This document shows positions 17,054 through 25,528 of a stretch of 64,000 nt of DNA, in pieces (within the stretch, counting starts at the first letter, position 1; the number at the start of each line of letters is the position of its first letter). The translations under genes and the position numbers were made by a program. The notes beneath the pieces are model-generated. The model saw only the letters and a program-made list of their open reading frames with translations, did not search any database and was not told the DNA's origin. The DNA comes from Paracoccus liaowanqingii. GTDB lineage: Bacteria > Pseudomonadota > Alphaproteobacteria > Rhodobacterales > Rhodobacteraceae. The stretch spans positions 152,964 through 216,963 of the forward strand of contig NZ_CP040761.1 of assembly GCF_004683865.2 (NCBI RefSeq). Direction: 5' to 3'.

Positions 17054-18454
17054 GAGCTATGGCCGATTTTGGGTGATGGGGTCTGAGAAGGCGGCGTATC
17101 GTGGTGGGTGTCAAAGCCTGCCAGAACCTCCCGAAGGAGCGATACGCCTTGGAAGATGATATCACGATCACCCCGCTTCACCAGCCCGGATCTGTCGTTG
17201 ATCCACTCACCGAGATTGCACGCGACGGCGCCCGGCAGATGCTGGCAGCGGCACTCAGGGCTGAGGCCGCGAGTTTTGTCGCGCAGTTTGCTGAGGAGCG
17301 CCTGCCCGATGGCAGGCAGCGCGTTGTCCACCACGGCACCGGCCCTGAGCGGAACATCCAGACCGGGATCGGCCCTATCCCGGTGCAGAGACAGAAGGTG
17401 CGCGACCGGGCAGCTGATGCGCCGCCGGAGGACAAGATCCGGTTCAATTCGCGCATTCTTCCGAAGTGGGCGCGCCGTTCGCCTAGCCTTGATGCTCTGC
17501 TTCCGGTCCTCTACTTGCGCGGCGTCTCGACTGGAGACTTCCAGGAGGCTCTGAGCGCGCTGGTCGGTCCGGATGCGCCCAACCTGTCGCCAGGAGCGAT
17601 CTCGCGGCTCACGGGCGAGTGGCAAGCAGAACATGACCGCTGGCAACGCCGAAACCTCTCGGCCCGGCGCTACGTCTATGTCTGGGCCGACGGCGTGTAT
17701 CTGCAGGCCCGGATGGAGCCGCAGGCCGAGTGCATGCTGGTGATCATCGGGGCGACGCCGGAAGGGAAGAAGGAGCTGCTGGGGTTCCAGGTTGGGGTCC
17801 GCGAGAGCGCGCAGAGCTGGCATGAACTGCTGGTCGACCTCAGGGCCCGCGGCCTCTCGGCGCCACCGGACCTCGCGGTCGGAGATGGTGCCCTTGGCTT
17901 CTGGAAGGCGCTGGATGAGATCTTCCCCGACACGCGCCACCAACGCTGTTGGACCCACAAGGTGTCCAACGTCCTGAACAAGCTTCCGAAGTCGATGCAC
18001 CCGGCGGTGAAGACTGACCTGCGGGAGATCTGGCAAGCCGCGACCCGCGCGGCGGCAGAGACCGCCGTCAATACCTTCGTCGAGAAGTATGGCGTGAAAT
18101 ACGAGAAAGCCGTCGCCTGCCTGACCAAGGATCGAGAGGCACTGCTGGCCTTCTACGACTTCCCGGCCGCTCACTGGGACCACCTGCGCACGTCCAACCC
18201 GATCGAGAGCGTCTTCGCGACCGTCCGCCATCGCACCGTCCGAACCAAAGGCGCGTTGTCTCAGAAGACAGCGAAGCTGATGGTGTTCAAGCTGGTTCAG
18301 GCCGCAGCGAAGAAATGGCGACGACTGAAGGGCGCAAACCAGTTGCCTCTCGTCGTCGAAGGCGTCAAGTTCACTGACGGTGTCGCCGAGCAGGACGCCA
18401 ACGAAAGCCGCGCCGCTTGATCAGGCCGCGTCACCCAAAATCCCGCATAGCTCA
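17054..18454 (+). mobile_element. Complete IS256-family insertion sequence in mscS
   Basis: A 1401-bp element bounded by inverted ends (GAGCTATGGCCGATTTTGGG at the left; the complement of the right end reads GAGCTATGCGGGATTTTGGG). It is flanked by direct repeats CACCGGAA at 17046-17053 and 18455-18462. An 8-bp duplication is usual for IS256. One outermost base differs between the two ends. It carries a single intact transposase gene. Confidence 0.9.
17101..18420 (+). CDS. IS256-family transposase, apparently intact
   Basis: A mutator-type DDE transposase of up to 439 residues. Visible motifs include RRYVYVWADGVYLQARMEPQ (first Asp), LAVGDGALGFWKALDEIFPD (second Asp), HQRCWTHKVSNVLNKLPKSM (the conserved C/H region) and HLRTSNPIESVFATVRHRT (catalytic Glu). 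The family is normally ~400 residues. The listed start is a GTG and the true start may lie up to 20 codons downstream, since no clear ribosome site decides it. It differs from the broken IS256 transposase at 11172-12225, so two IS256 subgroups are present. Confidence 0.85.
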   Translation: MVGVKACQNLPKERYALEDDITITPLHQPGSVVDPLTEIARDGARQMLAAALRAEAASFVAQFAEERLPDGRQRVVHHGTGPERNIQTGIGPIPVQRQKVRDRAADAPPEDKIRFNSRILPKWARRSPSLDALLPVLYLRGVSTGDFQEALSALVGPDAPNLSPGAISRLTGEWQAEHDRWQRRNLSARRYVYVWADGVYLQARMEPQAECMLVIIGATPEGKKELLGFQVGVRESAQSWHELLVDLRARGLSAPPDLAVGDGALGFWKALDEIFPDTRHQRCWTHKVSNVLNKLPKSMHPAVKTDLREIWQAATRAAAETAVNTFVEKYGVKYEKAVACLTKDREALLAFYDFPAAHWDHLRTSNPIESVFATVRHRTVRTKGALSQKTAKLMVFKLVQAAAKKWRRLKGANQLPLVVEGVKFTDGVAEQDANESRAA

Positions 18455-18929
18455 CACCGGAAAAGCGCAGCCCCGACATTCGCAAGCGCCGGTCGTCCGC
18501 GACGGGCCAGGGTTTGCGTAACTGCATAACTCAGCAAGCGAGCCAAGAGATAAAAAACAACAAGCAAGAGCGCCGCAGCAATAAGGTTTGGCACGAGGCG
18601 GATCAGGCCGTTGATCCAACCCTCCACCTTGTCGAGGATCGTCCCGATATCTGCCCGAACGTCTATGATCTCTTCCATAACTTTCCTTTATAGAATTTTT
18701 TGTGCAGGCGGGGTGGTTCCTCTTCTGAGGTGCGACAAGCCATCATTTGCTGCTTTCGCAGATCGAGGAGCATCCCCTCGACATCGCATCTCACCCGGTC
18801 GCGCCAGCGTTTCGATCGGCAGCCGATGGAAGCACTGATGACCGCAAGGTAAGAGCCCATTTTGCCCATTCACCAAACCCATATGCAAAGTGCGGAAAGT
18901 GCTACTTGCCGTCTATCGGTCAAAGCGGC

Positions 18930-19448
18930 CTAGGTCCCGGCGTCTGACTGCGAACTCTGTCTTTTCTGCGCTGCGTCGATGATCGAAAACGAGCCGTCCG
19001 ACTCCAAAATCACCGCTTCGATGTTCGTAAACCCGCGTTGGCCGCTGGTGCGGATTACCGTTTCGAGTTCTGCCTCGGTGACCCGGGCCCGGTGCATCGC
19101 CTCTGATAGCATCGCACCGTTGCGGAGGAGGAGCGTCGGCTCCGAGCGCACCGCCCGCGAGAAAGACGGGGAACGGATCGAAATGAATGTCACCATATAC
19201 TGGAGCACGATAAGCAGAACGAGCCCTGTCATGCCTTCGGCTAACGCGACGCTCTCGCTGAGAAGGATGGTCGCCAGCGTCGAACCAAGAGCGACGGTAA
19301 TTACGAGATCGAAAGCGTTGAGCTTGGCCAGTGTCCGTTTGCCCGAGACCCGAAGCGAGAGTACGAGGAACACATAAGCAAGCGTACCGACGATGATCGT
19401 GCGGACGATCCCGCTCCAGCTTTGAAAAAACATCTCTGTCCAGTTCAT
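18930..19448 (-). CDS. DUF421 (YetF-type) membrane protein
   Basis: A 172-residue protein. Three N-terminal membrane helices (IIVGTLAYVFLVLSLRVSGK, NAFDLVITVALGSTLATILL, GMTGLVLLIVLQYMVTFISI) are followed by a cytoplasmic domain (SEPTLLLRNGAMLSEAMHRA, then EAELETVIRTSG and IEAVILESDGSFSII). This is the standard DUF421 architecture; the motif GKRTLAKLNAFDLVI is characteristic. The molecular role is unknown. It is divergently placed from the receiver gene at 20004 and separated from mscS by ~250 bases without a gene. Confidence 0.85.
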   Translation of the reverse strand: MNWTEMFFQSWSGIVRTIIVGTLAYVFLVLSLRVSGKRTLAKLNAFDLVITVALGSTLATILLSESVALAEGMTGLVLLIVLQYMVTFISIRSPSFSRAVRSEPTLLLRNGAMLSEAMHRARVTEAELETVIRTSGQRGFTNIEAVILESDGSFSIIDAAQKRQSSQSDAGT

Positions 19449-19957
19449 GCGCGTCTCCTCAACTGGGAACTATGGCCCGTTTACACTCTGCTTCTTCAAT
19501 CCCTTTTTCGAGAGATCCTATAGCGATGCAACGTGCATCGGTAGGGATCGACGGCCTTTCTCGCAAAGCCGCTCCGGCACATAACGCCCGTAACGGGCAG
19601 AAAGGCAGGCCGCGGGTTGAGTACGCCGTGGGCAGACGCGCTTTTTGAGGGGGCAATAGACGGCCAGGTTGCCGCGTTTCTGAGCCGTGTCAAAAAGCAA
19701 TGCTGCAACGCAGCGATAACTCGTGACACATATCTTCATGATCGGCAGTCTGATTGTATGGAGCTCGCCGCTTCATTCCTTCGCCGGACCCGCCCTCCTC
19801 CTCCCTGCGGGATCGGTCACAAAGACCTTGAAGGCCATCGGGCTTGCCGCTCCTCTCCTCCCTGCGGTCAAGTCCGGTGGTTTACGGTTTTGTATGCTTA
19901 ACCCTCGTGGGTCGGTGAACCGGAACGCCCATGAGCAGTGGCAGCCCTGAGGCAGCG
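19449..19957. other. Intergenic region, no supported gene
   Basis: About 500 bases between the DUF421 gene and the promoter at 19958. Short frames exist on both strands, but none has a ribosome site or recognisable motif. Confidence 0.35.
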
Positions 19958-19982
19958 GGAACAATCGCTCAACTCACCTGTT
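19958..19982 (+). promoter_or_regulatory. EcfG-type promoter (GGAAC-N17-GTT)
   Basis: GGAAC at 19958-19962 and GTT at 19980-19982, 17 bases apart and 21 bases ahead of the ATG of the receiver protein. The leader would be very short. Confidence 0.75.
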
Positions 19983-20003
19983 TGCCAACTTTGAAGGTGA
20001 TAC

Positions 20004-20369
20004 ATGAACAAACCTGACCTCGCCGGACGGCGCATCTTGGTAGTAGAGGACGAGTTCATCTTGAGCCTTCATATATGCCGGCTGATCGACGATTGCGGCG
20101 GAGTGGTGGTCGGACCAGCACCCACTTTGGATGGTGGCTATGCGCTTCTTCGGGAGAAGCCTCTGCCAGATGGCGGCATTCTCAACATCCGGCTTGGCAG
20201 TGACACATCCTATCCCTTGGCGGATGATCTCCTCGCTGCAGGTGTTCCTATCATCTTCGCAAGCAGCAAGGACAGGGCGACCATTCCGGAAAGGTATGGA
20301 GACGTGCCGCTTGTCGCAAAGCCGATCGACATGGTGATTGTGGCGCAGACGCTGTTTTCTGCTCCCTAA
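20004..20369 (+). CDS. Single-domain receiver protein lacking the phospho-acceptor aspartate
   Basis: A 121-residue stand-alone CheY-like receiver. The acidic pocket is present (RRILVVEDEFIL), as are the switch Ser (IIFASSKD) and conserved Lys (LVAKPID). At the phosphorylation position the sequence reads DGGILNIRLGSD where relatives have a pattern like GALLDVNLGGE, so Asp is replaced by Asn. It should not be phosphorylatable in the normal way and may act as a decoy or constitutive partner. The start follows GAAGGTG. An EcfG-type promoter lies just upstream. Relatives of this type accompany histidine kinases of the general stress response. Confidence 0.8.
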   Translation: MNKPDLAGRRILVVEDEFILSLHICRLIDDCGGVVVGPAPTLDGGYALLREKPLPDGGILNIRLGSDTSYPLADDLLAAGVPIIFASSKDRATIPERYGDVPLVAKPIDMVIVAQTLFSAP

Positions 20370-20485
20370 GCCACATCCCTAAAAATATCCGATCCAGAGA
20401 TGATGATTGCGGCGAGGATGATTGTGTCGAGGAAGATGTCACCTCATCGCTCATGGCGGATCGCGATGCGGCGCCAGTCCTTCAT
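20366..20485 (-). pseudogene. IS5-family (IS427-like) transposase C-terminal remnant
   Basis: The minus strand reads MKDWRRIAIRHER, a stop, then GDIFLDTIILAAIIISG, matching the usual C-terminus of IS427-group transposases (DWRRIAVRYDRCPKVFLSAI type). Only ~40 codons remain and one is a stop. It overlaps the end of the receiver gene by a few bases. Confidence 0.6.
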
Positions 20486-20577
20486 ACCACCGAAGGTTAA
20501 AAGGTGAATCAATAGGATACGCGTGTCGAGATGGCTGTTTGCAGCCTTCTGAAAGCTGCTACATGGGCAGGAATATC

Positions 20578-20606
20578 AAAAAAAGGCCCGCATTTACGCG
20601 GGCCTT
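20578..20606 (-). terminator. Intrinsic terminator of the DUF2382 gene
   Basis: A 7-bp GC stem (ggcccgc / gcgggcc) with a 6-base loop. On the minus strand it is followed by seven T. It lies ~55 bases after the stop of the gene ending at 20660. Confidence 0.85.
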
Positions 20607-20659
20607 CGCTTTTGTCTACGTCAGAAACAAAAGGCCCTGTGTGTCGGGCCGGAACGGCC

Positions 20660-21505
20660 TCACTCGCGGGTGCGGGTCAGATCGTCGCCAGAAAGGCCAG
20701 TGCGCTCGTCATCCACCTCAACCTCAGTATGACGGACGGTGTCGGACACTGTCTCCTGATGGCTGTCGCTGGTCTTGCGGAGTGCGATCTCCTCAACGAC
20801 GCGCGCCTCCTTGGACACAACAGCTTCCTCGCGATGCTCCTCTGCCTCCAGCGTCCGCTCGCGGTAGTCTGCGTTCACTTCTGCAGGGCGATCTACCGGC
20901 GTCCGGACCAGTTCAACCCGCTCGTCGCGTAATTCAATTGTCTCACTGACCGGCGTTTCTACCGTATAAGCGCGGACGCGCACACGTCCATGGCTGGTGT
21001 CGCGCTTGCCAACACGCAATTTCTCCTCAATGACCGGGATCGAGTCACCCGAGGGGGCGGCAGATTGCTCGCTGGCAGCCGGGCGTTCCGCCGCATAGGA
21101 ACTCGCTTCATAGCCGCCCCACCCCTCGTTACGCCAGCTTGCCTCACGTTCATCAAGGTCCACGGTCTGTTCGTCACCAAGAATATCGAGGGCAGTCTCA
21201 TACTCGATGGCGTTCAGGTCGCTAATGCTTACCAGGTAGCTGCCCCGCGACAGGCCCTCGGCATAGGTGTAGCGATCTTCATCGGGCATGAAGAAGTCGC
21301 TCAGACTGTCCCAGAAGCCCTTCTCATGTCCACTATCTGTGCCGGCGGTGGCGTCAGTGCCGGACCCACCGGTGACACGGATGCGGGCGATAGGAAGGCC
21401 GGCCTGCACCAGCCGATCGACGGCGCTTTGCGCATCGGCGTGGCTGTCAAACAAAGCGGAGGCGGACGTGTGTCCAGTGGCGGCGGTAGCATTATCATAG
21501 GTCAT
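20660..21505 (-). CDS. DUF2382 (YsnF/AvaK) stress protein
   Basis: A 281-residue protein. The N-terminal ~115 residues (SASALFDSHADAQSAVDRLV ... RGSYLVSIS) form a general-stress-protein domain with a GFWDSLSDFFMPDEDRYTYA segment. The C-terminal half is the DUF2382 domain (IPVIEEKLRVGKRDTSHGRV ... ETPVSETIELRDERVELVRT). Soluble, acidic. An EcfG-type promoter lies 31 bases upstream, inside the 3' end of the ihfB-like gene, so it can be expressed independently of it. A strong terminator follows. Role unknown beyond stress association. Confidence 0.85.
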   Translation of the reverse strand: MTYDNATAATGHTSASALFDSHADAQSAVDRLVQAGLPIARIRVTGGSGTDATAGTDSGHEKGFWDSLSDFFMPDEDRYTYAEGLSRGSYLVSISDLNAIEYETALDILGDEQTVDLDEREASWRNEGWGGYEASSYAAERPAASEQSAAPSGDSIPVIEEKLRVGKRDTSHGRVRVRAYTVETPVSETIELRDERVELVRTPVDRPAEVNADYRERTLEAEEHREEAVVSKEARVVEEIALRKTSDSHQETVSDTVRHTEVEVDDERTGLSGDDLTRTRE

Positions 21506-21519
21506 CGTAATGATCCTCG

Positions 21520-21840
21520 CTATTTAGGATCAGCAAACGGTTTGGACGTTTGTATGTTCCCCGCAGCCGTCAGCCGCGTCAGCAGCTGTTTCGACGCCCT
21601 GAACGTCGGAACTTGCTTTTCCTCGACCTGCACAGGGTCGCCGTTTCGGGGATTACGTCCCATCCTCTGCTTCCGCATCTTGCTCGCAAAGCTTCCAAAC
21701 CCCCGGAACTCGACCCTCTTGCCCTGCGCGAGACCCTCGGTGATCTGGTTCAGGATCGCCTCGACGGCGGTTTCCACCACCTGCGGCGACAGATGCGGAT
21801 AGGTTCGCGCGAGTTTGCGAACCAACTCAGAACGGATCAT
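21520..21840 (-). CDS. Integration host factor beta-like DNA-binding protein
   Basis: A 106-residue member of the HU/IHF family, which bends DNA. The N-terminus MIRSELVRKLARTYPHLSPQ and the arm region VEFRGFGSFASKMRKQRMGR, then NPRNGDPVQVEEKQVPTFRA, are closest to IHF-beta proteins; a short polar tail extends past the usual end. The ATG at 21840 has AAGGAA ahead at normal spacing. It is probably a second, accessory copy, since the housekeeping ihfB would be elsewhere. The start of the next gene lies 14 bases after its stop. Confidence 0.85.
   Translation of the reverse strand: MIRSELVRKLARTYPHLSPQVVETAVEAILNQITEGLAQGKRVEFRGFGSFASKMRKQRMGRNPRNGDPVQVEEKQVPTFRASKQLLTRLTAAGNIQTSKPFADPK
21536..21560 (-). 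promoter_or_regulatory. EcfG-type promoter (GGAAC-N17-GTT)
   Basis: On the minus strand GGAAC (21560-21556) and GTT (21538-21536) are exactly 17 bases apart. They lie within the 3' end of the ihfB-like gene and 31 bases upstream of the DUF2382 start. Confidence 0.7.
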
Positions 21841-22161
21841 AAAGCAATTCCTTTGTTTTCGATGATGATCTGGCATTTTCTGGAGGGGCGGGCCTGTGGC
21901 ACGCCTCCCGAACGTATCCATGGCCAAGTCGGCCGCCAGACGGATGCCCACCCACGACAATTTCTGCTCCTGCACTGTGGGCCAGGAGTGGGGGTAATGC
22001 GGAAGAAAACGCAAAGGGTACCCACTGCGGATCTAGTCTTACAGCCCCAGCTCGAAGGAGGGCATCTGGGAGGTATCAGTCGTACATTGGAGCCGTTGAT
22101 CTCTTGTTCTATTAGTAGACTTAAATTTGACAGCGGATCACGTGTCATTCCTACGAAAGCC
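21841..22161. other. Intergenic region, nothing recognised
   Basis: Between the ihfB-like gene and the receiver gene. It should contain the ihfB promoter; no consensus or hairpin stands out. Confidence 0.3.
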
Positions 22162-22743
22162 TTAGTTCAAATATTGGGCTGCGCGGCAGCGATATTCTTC
22201 ATTCAACAGTCTGCTAAGTCCCTCTTCGCTATTCTCCGTAAATGTGCCACTTGTTGCTTGCGCTATGGCCCGTTGCAGTACGCCTTCTACAAGGCGGTCG
22301 GCGGACAGGTGATCCGGCATCATTTGTCGGGCCGTCTTGATCATCTCCCTAACAATATCTTCAATATTTAGCCCCCCCGGGGGACCGTTTTTGTGGCGTT
22401 GATGGTATTGATAATGCAAGTGGTGTAAAAGGGGAGCGGCCAGACTGGGCTTCTGGTAAACATTGAATTGGTTGAAACGTACGGGAACGTTTTGTTTTTC
22501 GCACCCTGTCAAGAAGATAAATGGGATTGAACGGTACGACAGTTCATCCGAAACAGCGAATGAGGTGTCGTCCAGTAGCTTCACATCCAAGATCGCCGCC
22601 TGCACGATGTCAATATGGTAGATCGCCTTGCAGGCATTGGAAAATGGTCCAACAACCTGATCGCCGCTAGCATCGATTTCACCAACAAGTTGATTTGTTT
22701 GAATAAAGTTATTTTCCAAGACGAGAATTCGCAAAGAGGCCAC
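22162..22743 (-). CDS. Receiver protein with C-terminal helical extension and altered acidic pocket
   Basis: A 193-residue protein. The N-terminal ~115 residues form a receiver with the phospho-Asp (AAILDVKLLDD), the switch Thr (FIFLTGCEK) and Lys (VYQKPS). The acidic pocket, normally E/D-D, reads LVLENNFI, so the second acidic residue is missing and Mg2+ binding may be weak. The C-terminal ~75 residues are helical (IEDIVREMIKTARQMMPDHL) and unassigned. A GTG at 22743 is chosen because GAGGAAG is then 6 bases ahead. The AT-rich region upstream likely holds its promoter. Confidence 0.7.
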   Translation of the reverse strand: MASLRILVLENNFIQTNQLVGEIDASGDQVVGPFSNACKAIYHIDIVQAAILDVKLLDDTSFAVSDELSYRSIPFIFLTGCEKQNVPVRFNQFNVYQKPSLAAPLLHHLHYQYHQRHKNGPPGGLNIEDIVREMIKTARQMMPDHLSADRLVEGVLQRAIAQATSGTFTENSEEGLSRLLNEEYRCRAAQYLN

Positions 22744-23180
22744 GGGCACCTTCCTCTATTTTGAGTTTTCTTTTCTATAGAACGCTTCATCTTGGACAAA
22801 CGACACGTGATAGAGAATAAAATTTTTATACAACCTTAAGCGGTTTTATAAAATATTAGCGATATAGGTTAGGCATTGCCTTTCCTGAATTGGCCTCGAA
22901 TATCGAGCCTTTTAACGAACACTACTTGCGAATATTTGAAAAGATGACCAAAGAGCCTGCCCCCATTAATGCCGATTGCCAAGGAGCGGACAACTTCAAA
23001 TGCCCGAGATCAACTCCAGCGGTGTAATTCGTCTCAAAGGATCCTTAAGGTTGTATGACATGAGGACGCCCAAAATAACTTCCTCGGATCAGTAGGAAAT
23101 TCGGCTTCCTCAGGCTAAAGTCGGATTTGGCGCAACATCTGTTGCACTGCCATTCTTTAGGCCATTTGGGAAAGGGTCCG
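22744..23180. other. AT-rich divergent intergenic region
   Basis: Separates the minus-strand receiver gene from the plus-strand BLUF gene and should carry both promoters. No GGAAC-N17-GTT match was found here. No gene is supported. Confidence 0.35.
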
Positions 23181-23648
23181 ATGATCCAGTACTTGATATA
23201 TCGCAGCCTTACTGATCTGACGCCGTCCGATGCTAGTTACTCGCACATCTTGATGCGATCGCGGCTGCGCAATGCAGAGTTGGACGTGACGGGGTACCTT
23301 CATTGGGAAGATCGCATCTTCCACCAGTGGATCGAAGGACCCGCGGAAATGCTGCTTATCGTCGAGCAGATCATCCTGGCCGACGGAATGCACCGTGACG
23401 TGACCATCCTTGATCGGGGCGAAGCTGCAGTGCGCGAATTTGACGGTTGGTCAATGGCAGCCAGTGCGTCCGAAGTCAGTTCGTTGTTCAACTTCATGGC
23501 GTCGAGCAAAACTGTGAGCTCCGATCATCCCGCCCATGCTCAAAGTGTCCTACGGTTTATGAAACAGCAACCCTATCAGGCTGACACGGTGACGTGTTAT
23601 GATCAGCTCACGGACTGTGCATCATCGGCATTGAAAGAGTTGGATTAA
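23181..23648 (+). CDS. BLUF-domain blue-light photoreceptor
   Basis: A 155-residue protein in which the first ~95 residues are a BLUF domain that binds FAD and senses blue light. The key residues are visible: Tyr in LIYRSL, Asn in RNAELDVTGY, Gln in FHQWIEGP and Trp in DGWSMA. The remaining ~60 residues carry no output enzyme, so it is a short BLUF protein that must signal by protein contact. The ATG at 23181 follows AAAGGG. It stands alone; a partner among the neighbouring receiver or GGDEF proteins is only a guess. Confidence 0.9.
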   Translation: MIQYLIYRSLTDLTPSDASYSHILMRSRLRNAELDVTGYLHWEDRIFHQWIEGPAEMLLIVEQIILADGMHRDVTILDRGEAAVREFDGWSMAASASEVSSLFNFMASSKTVSSDHPAHAQSVLRFMKQQPYQADTVTCYDQLTDCASSALKELD

Positions 23649-23886
23649 ATAGCGAGCTGGAAGCCGGCTGCGCTACTCTAAACCTCGATGCCTTCTATCG
23701 TTCACAGCTCCTTTCCCTGTAAAGAAACTATAGGCGAATACCCCAATCTCAGACGTTCCCATTCTCATGAGCCAAAGCGCTTCAGCAAGCCGCACGGGAC
23801 TAAACTCCCATGCGGCTGCTGCAGAGCACAAGACGATGTGTTATGCACAATGTCACTGGTGTCGCATTACAACTGTTCGTTCTGAG
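23649..23886. other. Intergenic region with a hairpin
   Basis: Holds an imperfect inverted repeat around 23797-23822 (gccgcacggga ... tcccatgcggc) with no T-run. It could terminate the BLUF gene or be left by the IS66 element. Confidence 0.35.
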
Positions 23887-23954
23887 CGCCGCTTTTAAGC
23901 TTGTCCTTGCCAAGGTATGGCACCTGCGCCAGTTGGGCCATCTTGTGTGAAGGC

Positions 23955-24734
23955 TTATCGCCGCGGGTCCAGCACCGGGGCCGTTGTTTCGTCCATGAAC
24001 AGCTTGCCCGACCGTTTGAGATGCTCGGCCAGCCGGTCCACCACCGGCGTAAGATGGAACGCGGCCTTGCCCACCCAATCGGCCAGAACGGCGCGGTGCA
24101 GATCAAGGCCCGCCCGCGCCAGGATCTGGCTCTGTCTATACAACGGCAGATGGTCCGCATACTTGCTGACCAGCACATGGGCGAGCGTCGCCTCGGTTGG
24201 CAGCCCGCCCGTGATCAGGCGGGAAGGTGCTGGTGCCTGAGTGACGCCGTCGGTGCAGGACCGGCAGGCATATTTCGGGCGGACGGTGACGATGACGCGC
24301 AGCTGGGCAGGCACGATGTCCAGCCGCTCGCTGCGGTCTTCACCGATCTTGTGCATGATGCCGCAGCCGCAGGGGCAGATCAGGCTGGCGGGCTCGATGA
24401 CCTCTTCGATACGCGGCAGTGCAGCCGGTAGGTTGCCGATATTGCGCTTCGGCGCGGGCCTGGTCGCCCCCTTGTCCGTCCTGGTGGCCTGCGTTTCCTT
24501 CTCCGCCTCGACCTCGGCCAACGCAATGGACAGGTCCTCGAAAGCCAGCTGCCGCTCATCCTCGGTCAGCTTTTCCGACCGCTTGCCATGCAGGGCATGG
24601 TTCAGCTCGGCGATCAGATGCTCCTGGCGTCTGGTGATGTCCTTGAGAGCCGCCACCTCTTCCAGCAACGCCTGAACCGCCGCGCGCTGCGCGTTGGGAA
24701 TGGCGGAAAGATCGAGAACAGAGGCTGCGAACAT
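23955..24734 (-). pseudogene. tnpC: IS66 transposase TnpC, C-terminally truncated
   Basis: 259 of about 510 residues remain. Present are the N-terminal leucine-zipper-like helix, LNHALHGKRSEKLTEDERQL, the zinc-binding segment LICPCGCGIMHKIGEDRSER and the start of the DDE region (LFMDETTAPVLDP). Homology ends at DPRR, where a stop follows, so the later catalytic residues are absent. Non-functional. Confidence 0.85.
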
Positions 24735-24788
24735 GCTCTGATTTTATCAAGGATCTCCGGCAAAAACATGGAAAATCAGGCAACTGAT

Positions 24789-25142
24789 TCATTCTGCCGC
24801 AGCAGGGGGGCGGGTTTCCAGAGCTTTGACCTTGCGCCAGTCGAGCCCGGCAAACAGCGCCTCAAACTGGGCATGGTTCAGCGCCATGATCCCGTCCTTG
24901 ATGGCCGGCCAGGTAAAGGTTGTATCCTCCAGCCGCTTGTAAGCCATTACCAGACCGGTGCCGTCCCAATACAAAAGCTTCAGCCTGTCCGCCCGGCGCG
25001 AGCGGAACACGAACACCGTGCCGGTGAACGGATCCTTGCGCAGCACCGACGACACCAGTGCAGCCAGGCCATCATGCCCCTTGCGGAAATCGACGGGTTT
25101 GGTCGCAACCATGATCCTCACGCGGTTGGAGGGGAAGATCAT
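24789..25142 (-). CDS. tnpB: IS66 accessory protein TnpB
   Basis: 117 residues, complete. Signature segments are VRIMVATKPVDFRKGHDGLA, VFVFRSRRADRLKLLYWDGT and GLVMAYKRLEDTTFTWP. It is needed with TnpA and TnpC for IS66 transposition. Its start overlaps the tnpA stop (ATGA). As tnpC is truncated, it can act only in trans. Confidence 0.9.
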   Translation of the reverse strand: MIFPSNRVRIMVATKPVDFRKGHDGLAALVSSVLRKDPFTGTVFVFRSRRADRLKLLYWDGTGLVMAYKRLEDTTFTWPAIKDGIMALNHAQFEALFAGLDWRKVKALETRPPAAAE

Positions 25143-25528
25143 GGGGTAGCCGCCAGGGCGCGCACGACCATGGCAATCCGCTCCGCCGAGGCCCCGGCTT
25201 CTAGACGGACCACCACCGCGCCCGCGACGATCTCCGGCCGGGCCACGGCACCGACATCGGCCCGCGGCGCATCTTCAGCGGGGCCGAGCAACAGCGCCGC
25301 AAACTCCACCGGATCTTCAGGAGCAGGCAGCACCAGTCGCCCTTTCCGCGCCAGCGTCCGCCAAGAAGAGACATGGTTCGCCGGCACCCCGTGCCGCCGC
25401 GCAACGGTATTCACGGTCACGCCCGGCATCAGCGTCTCCGCCATAATCCGCGCCTTTACCTCATCCGGCCACTTCCGGTTCCGACGGCCGCGGCCGCCAG
25501 CCGGGAGAAGCTCCAATGCAGACTCCAT
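25139..25528 (-). CDS. tnpA: IS66 accessory protein TnpA
   Basis: About 129 residues with an N-terminal helix-turn-helix (KWPDEVKARIMAETLMPGVT, NTVARRHGVPANHVSSWR) that likely binds the element ends. The ATG at 25528 is chosen over an upstream one because CGGAG lies at good spacing. Overlaps tnpB by four bases. Confidence 0.85.
   Translation of the reverse strand: MESALELLPAGGRGRRNRKWPDEVKARIMAETLMPGVTVNTVARRHGVPANHVSSWRTLARKGRLVLPAPEDPVEFAALLLGPAEDAPRADVGAVARPEIVAGAVVVRLEAGASAERIAMVVRALAATP

Larger units (their letters stand above)
16310..18678 (-). pseudogene. mscS: Small-conductance mechanosensitive channel (MscS family), split by an IS256-family insertion
   Basis: MscS channels release solutes on osmotic downshock. 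The N-terminal part starts at the ATG at 18678 (AAGGAAAG ribosome site) and reads to PALANVGAALFR, with one membrane helix. The C-terminal part (17053 down to 16310) continues as MVLGFLLAATIVLPSLRPGD, then GLGIGSVAIGFAFKDILQNL (the pore helix) and the beta domain (FRVGDQIAVSGFEGTVEDI). Removing 17054-18454 and one copy of the 8-bp duplication CACCGGAA restores one 319-residue frame across ALFRWSIMVLG. The insertion is therefore recent and the gene is otherwise undamaged. Excision would restore it. Confidence 0.9.
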
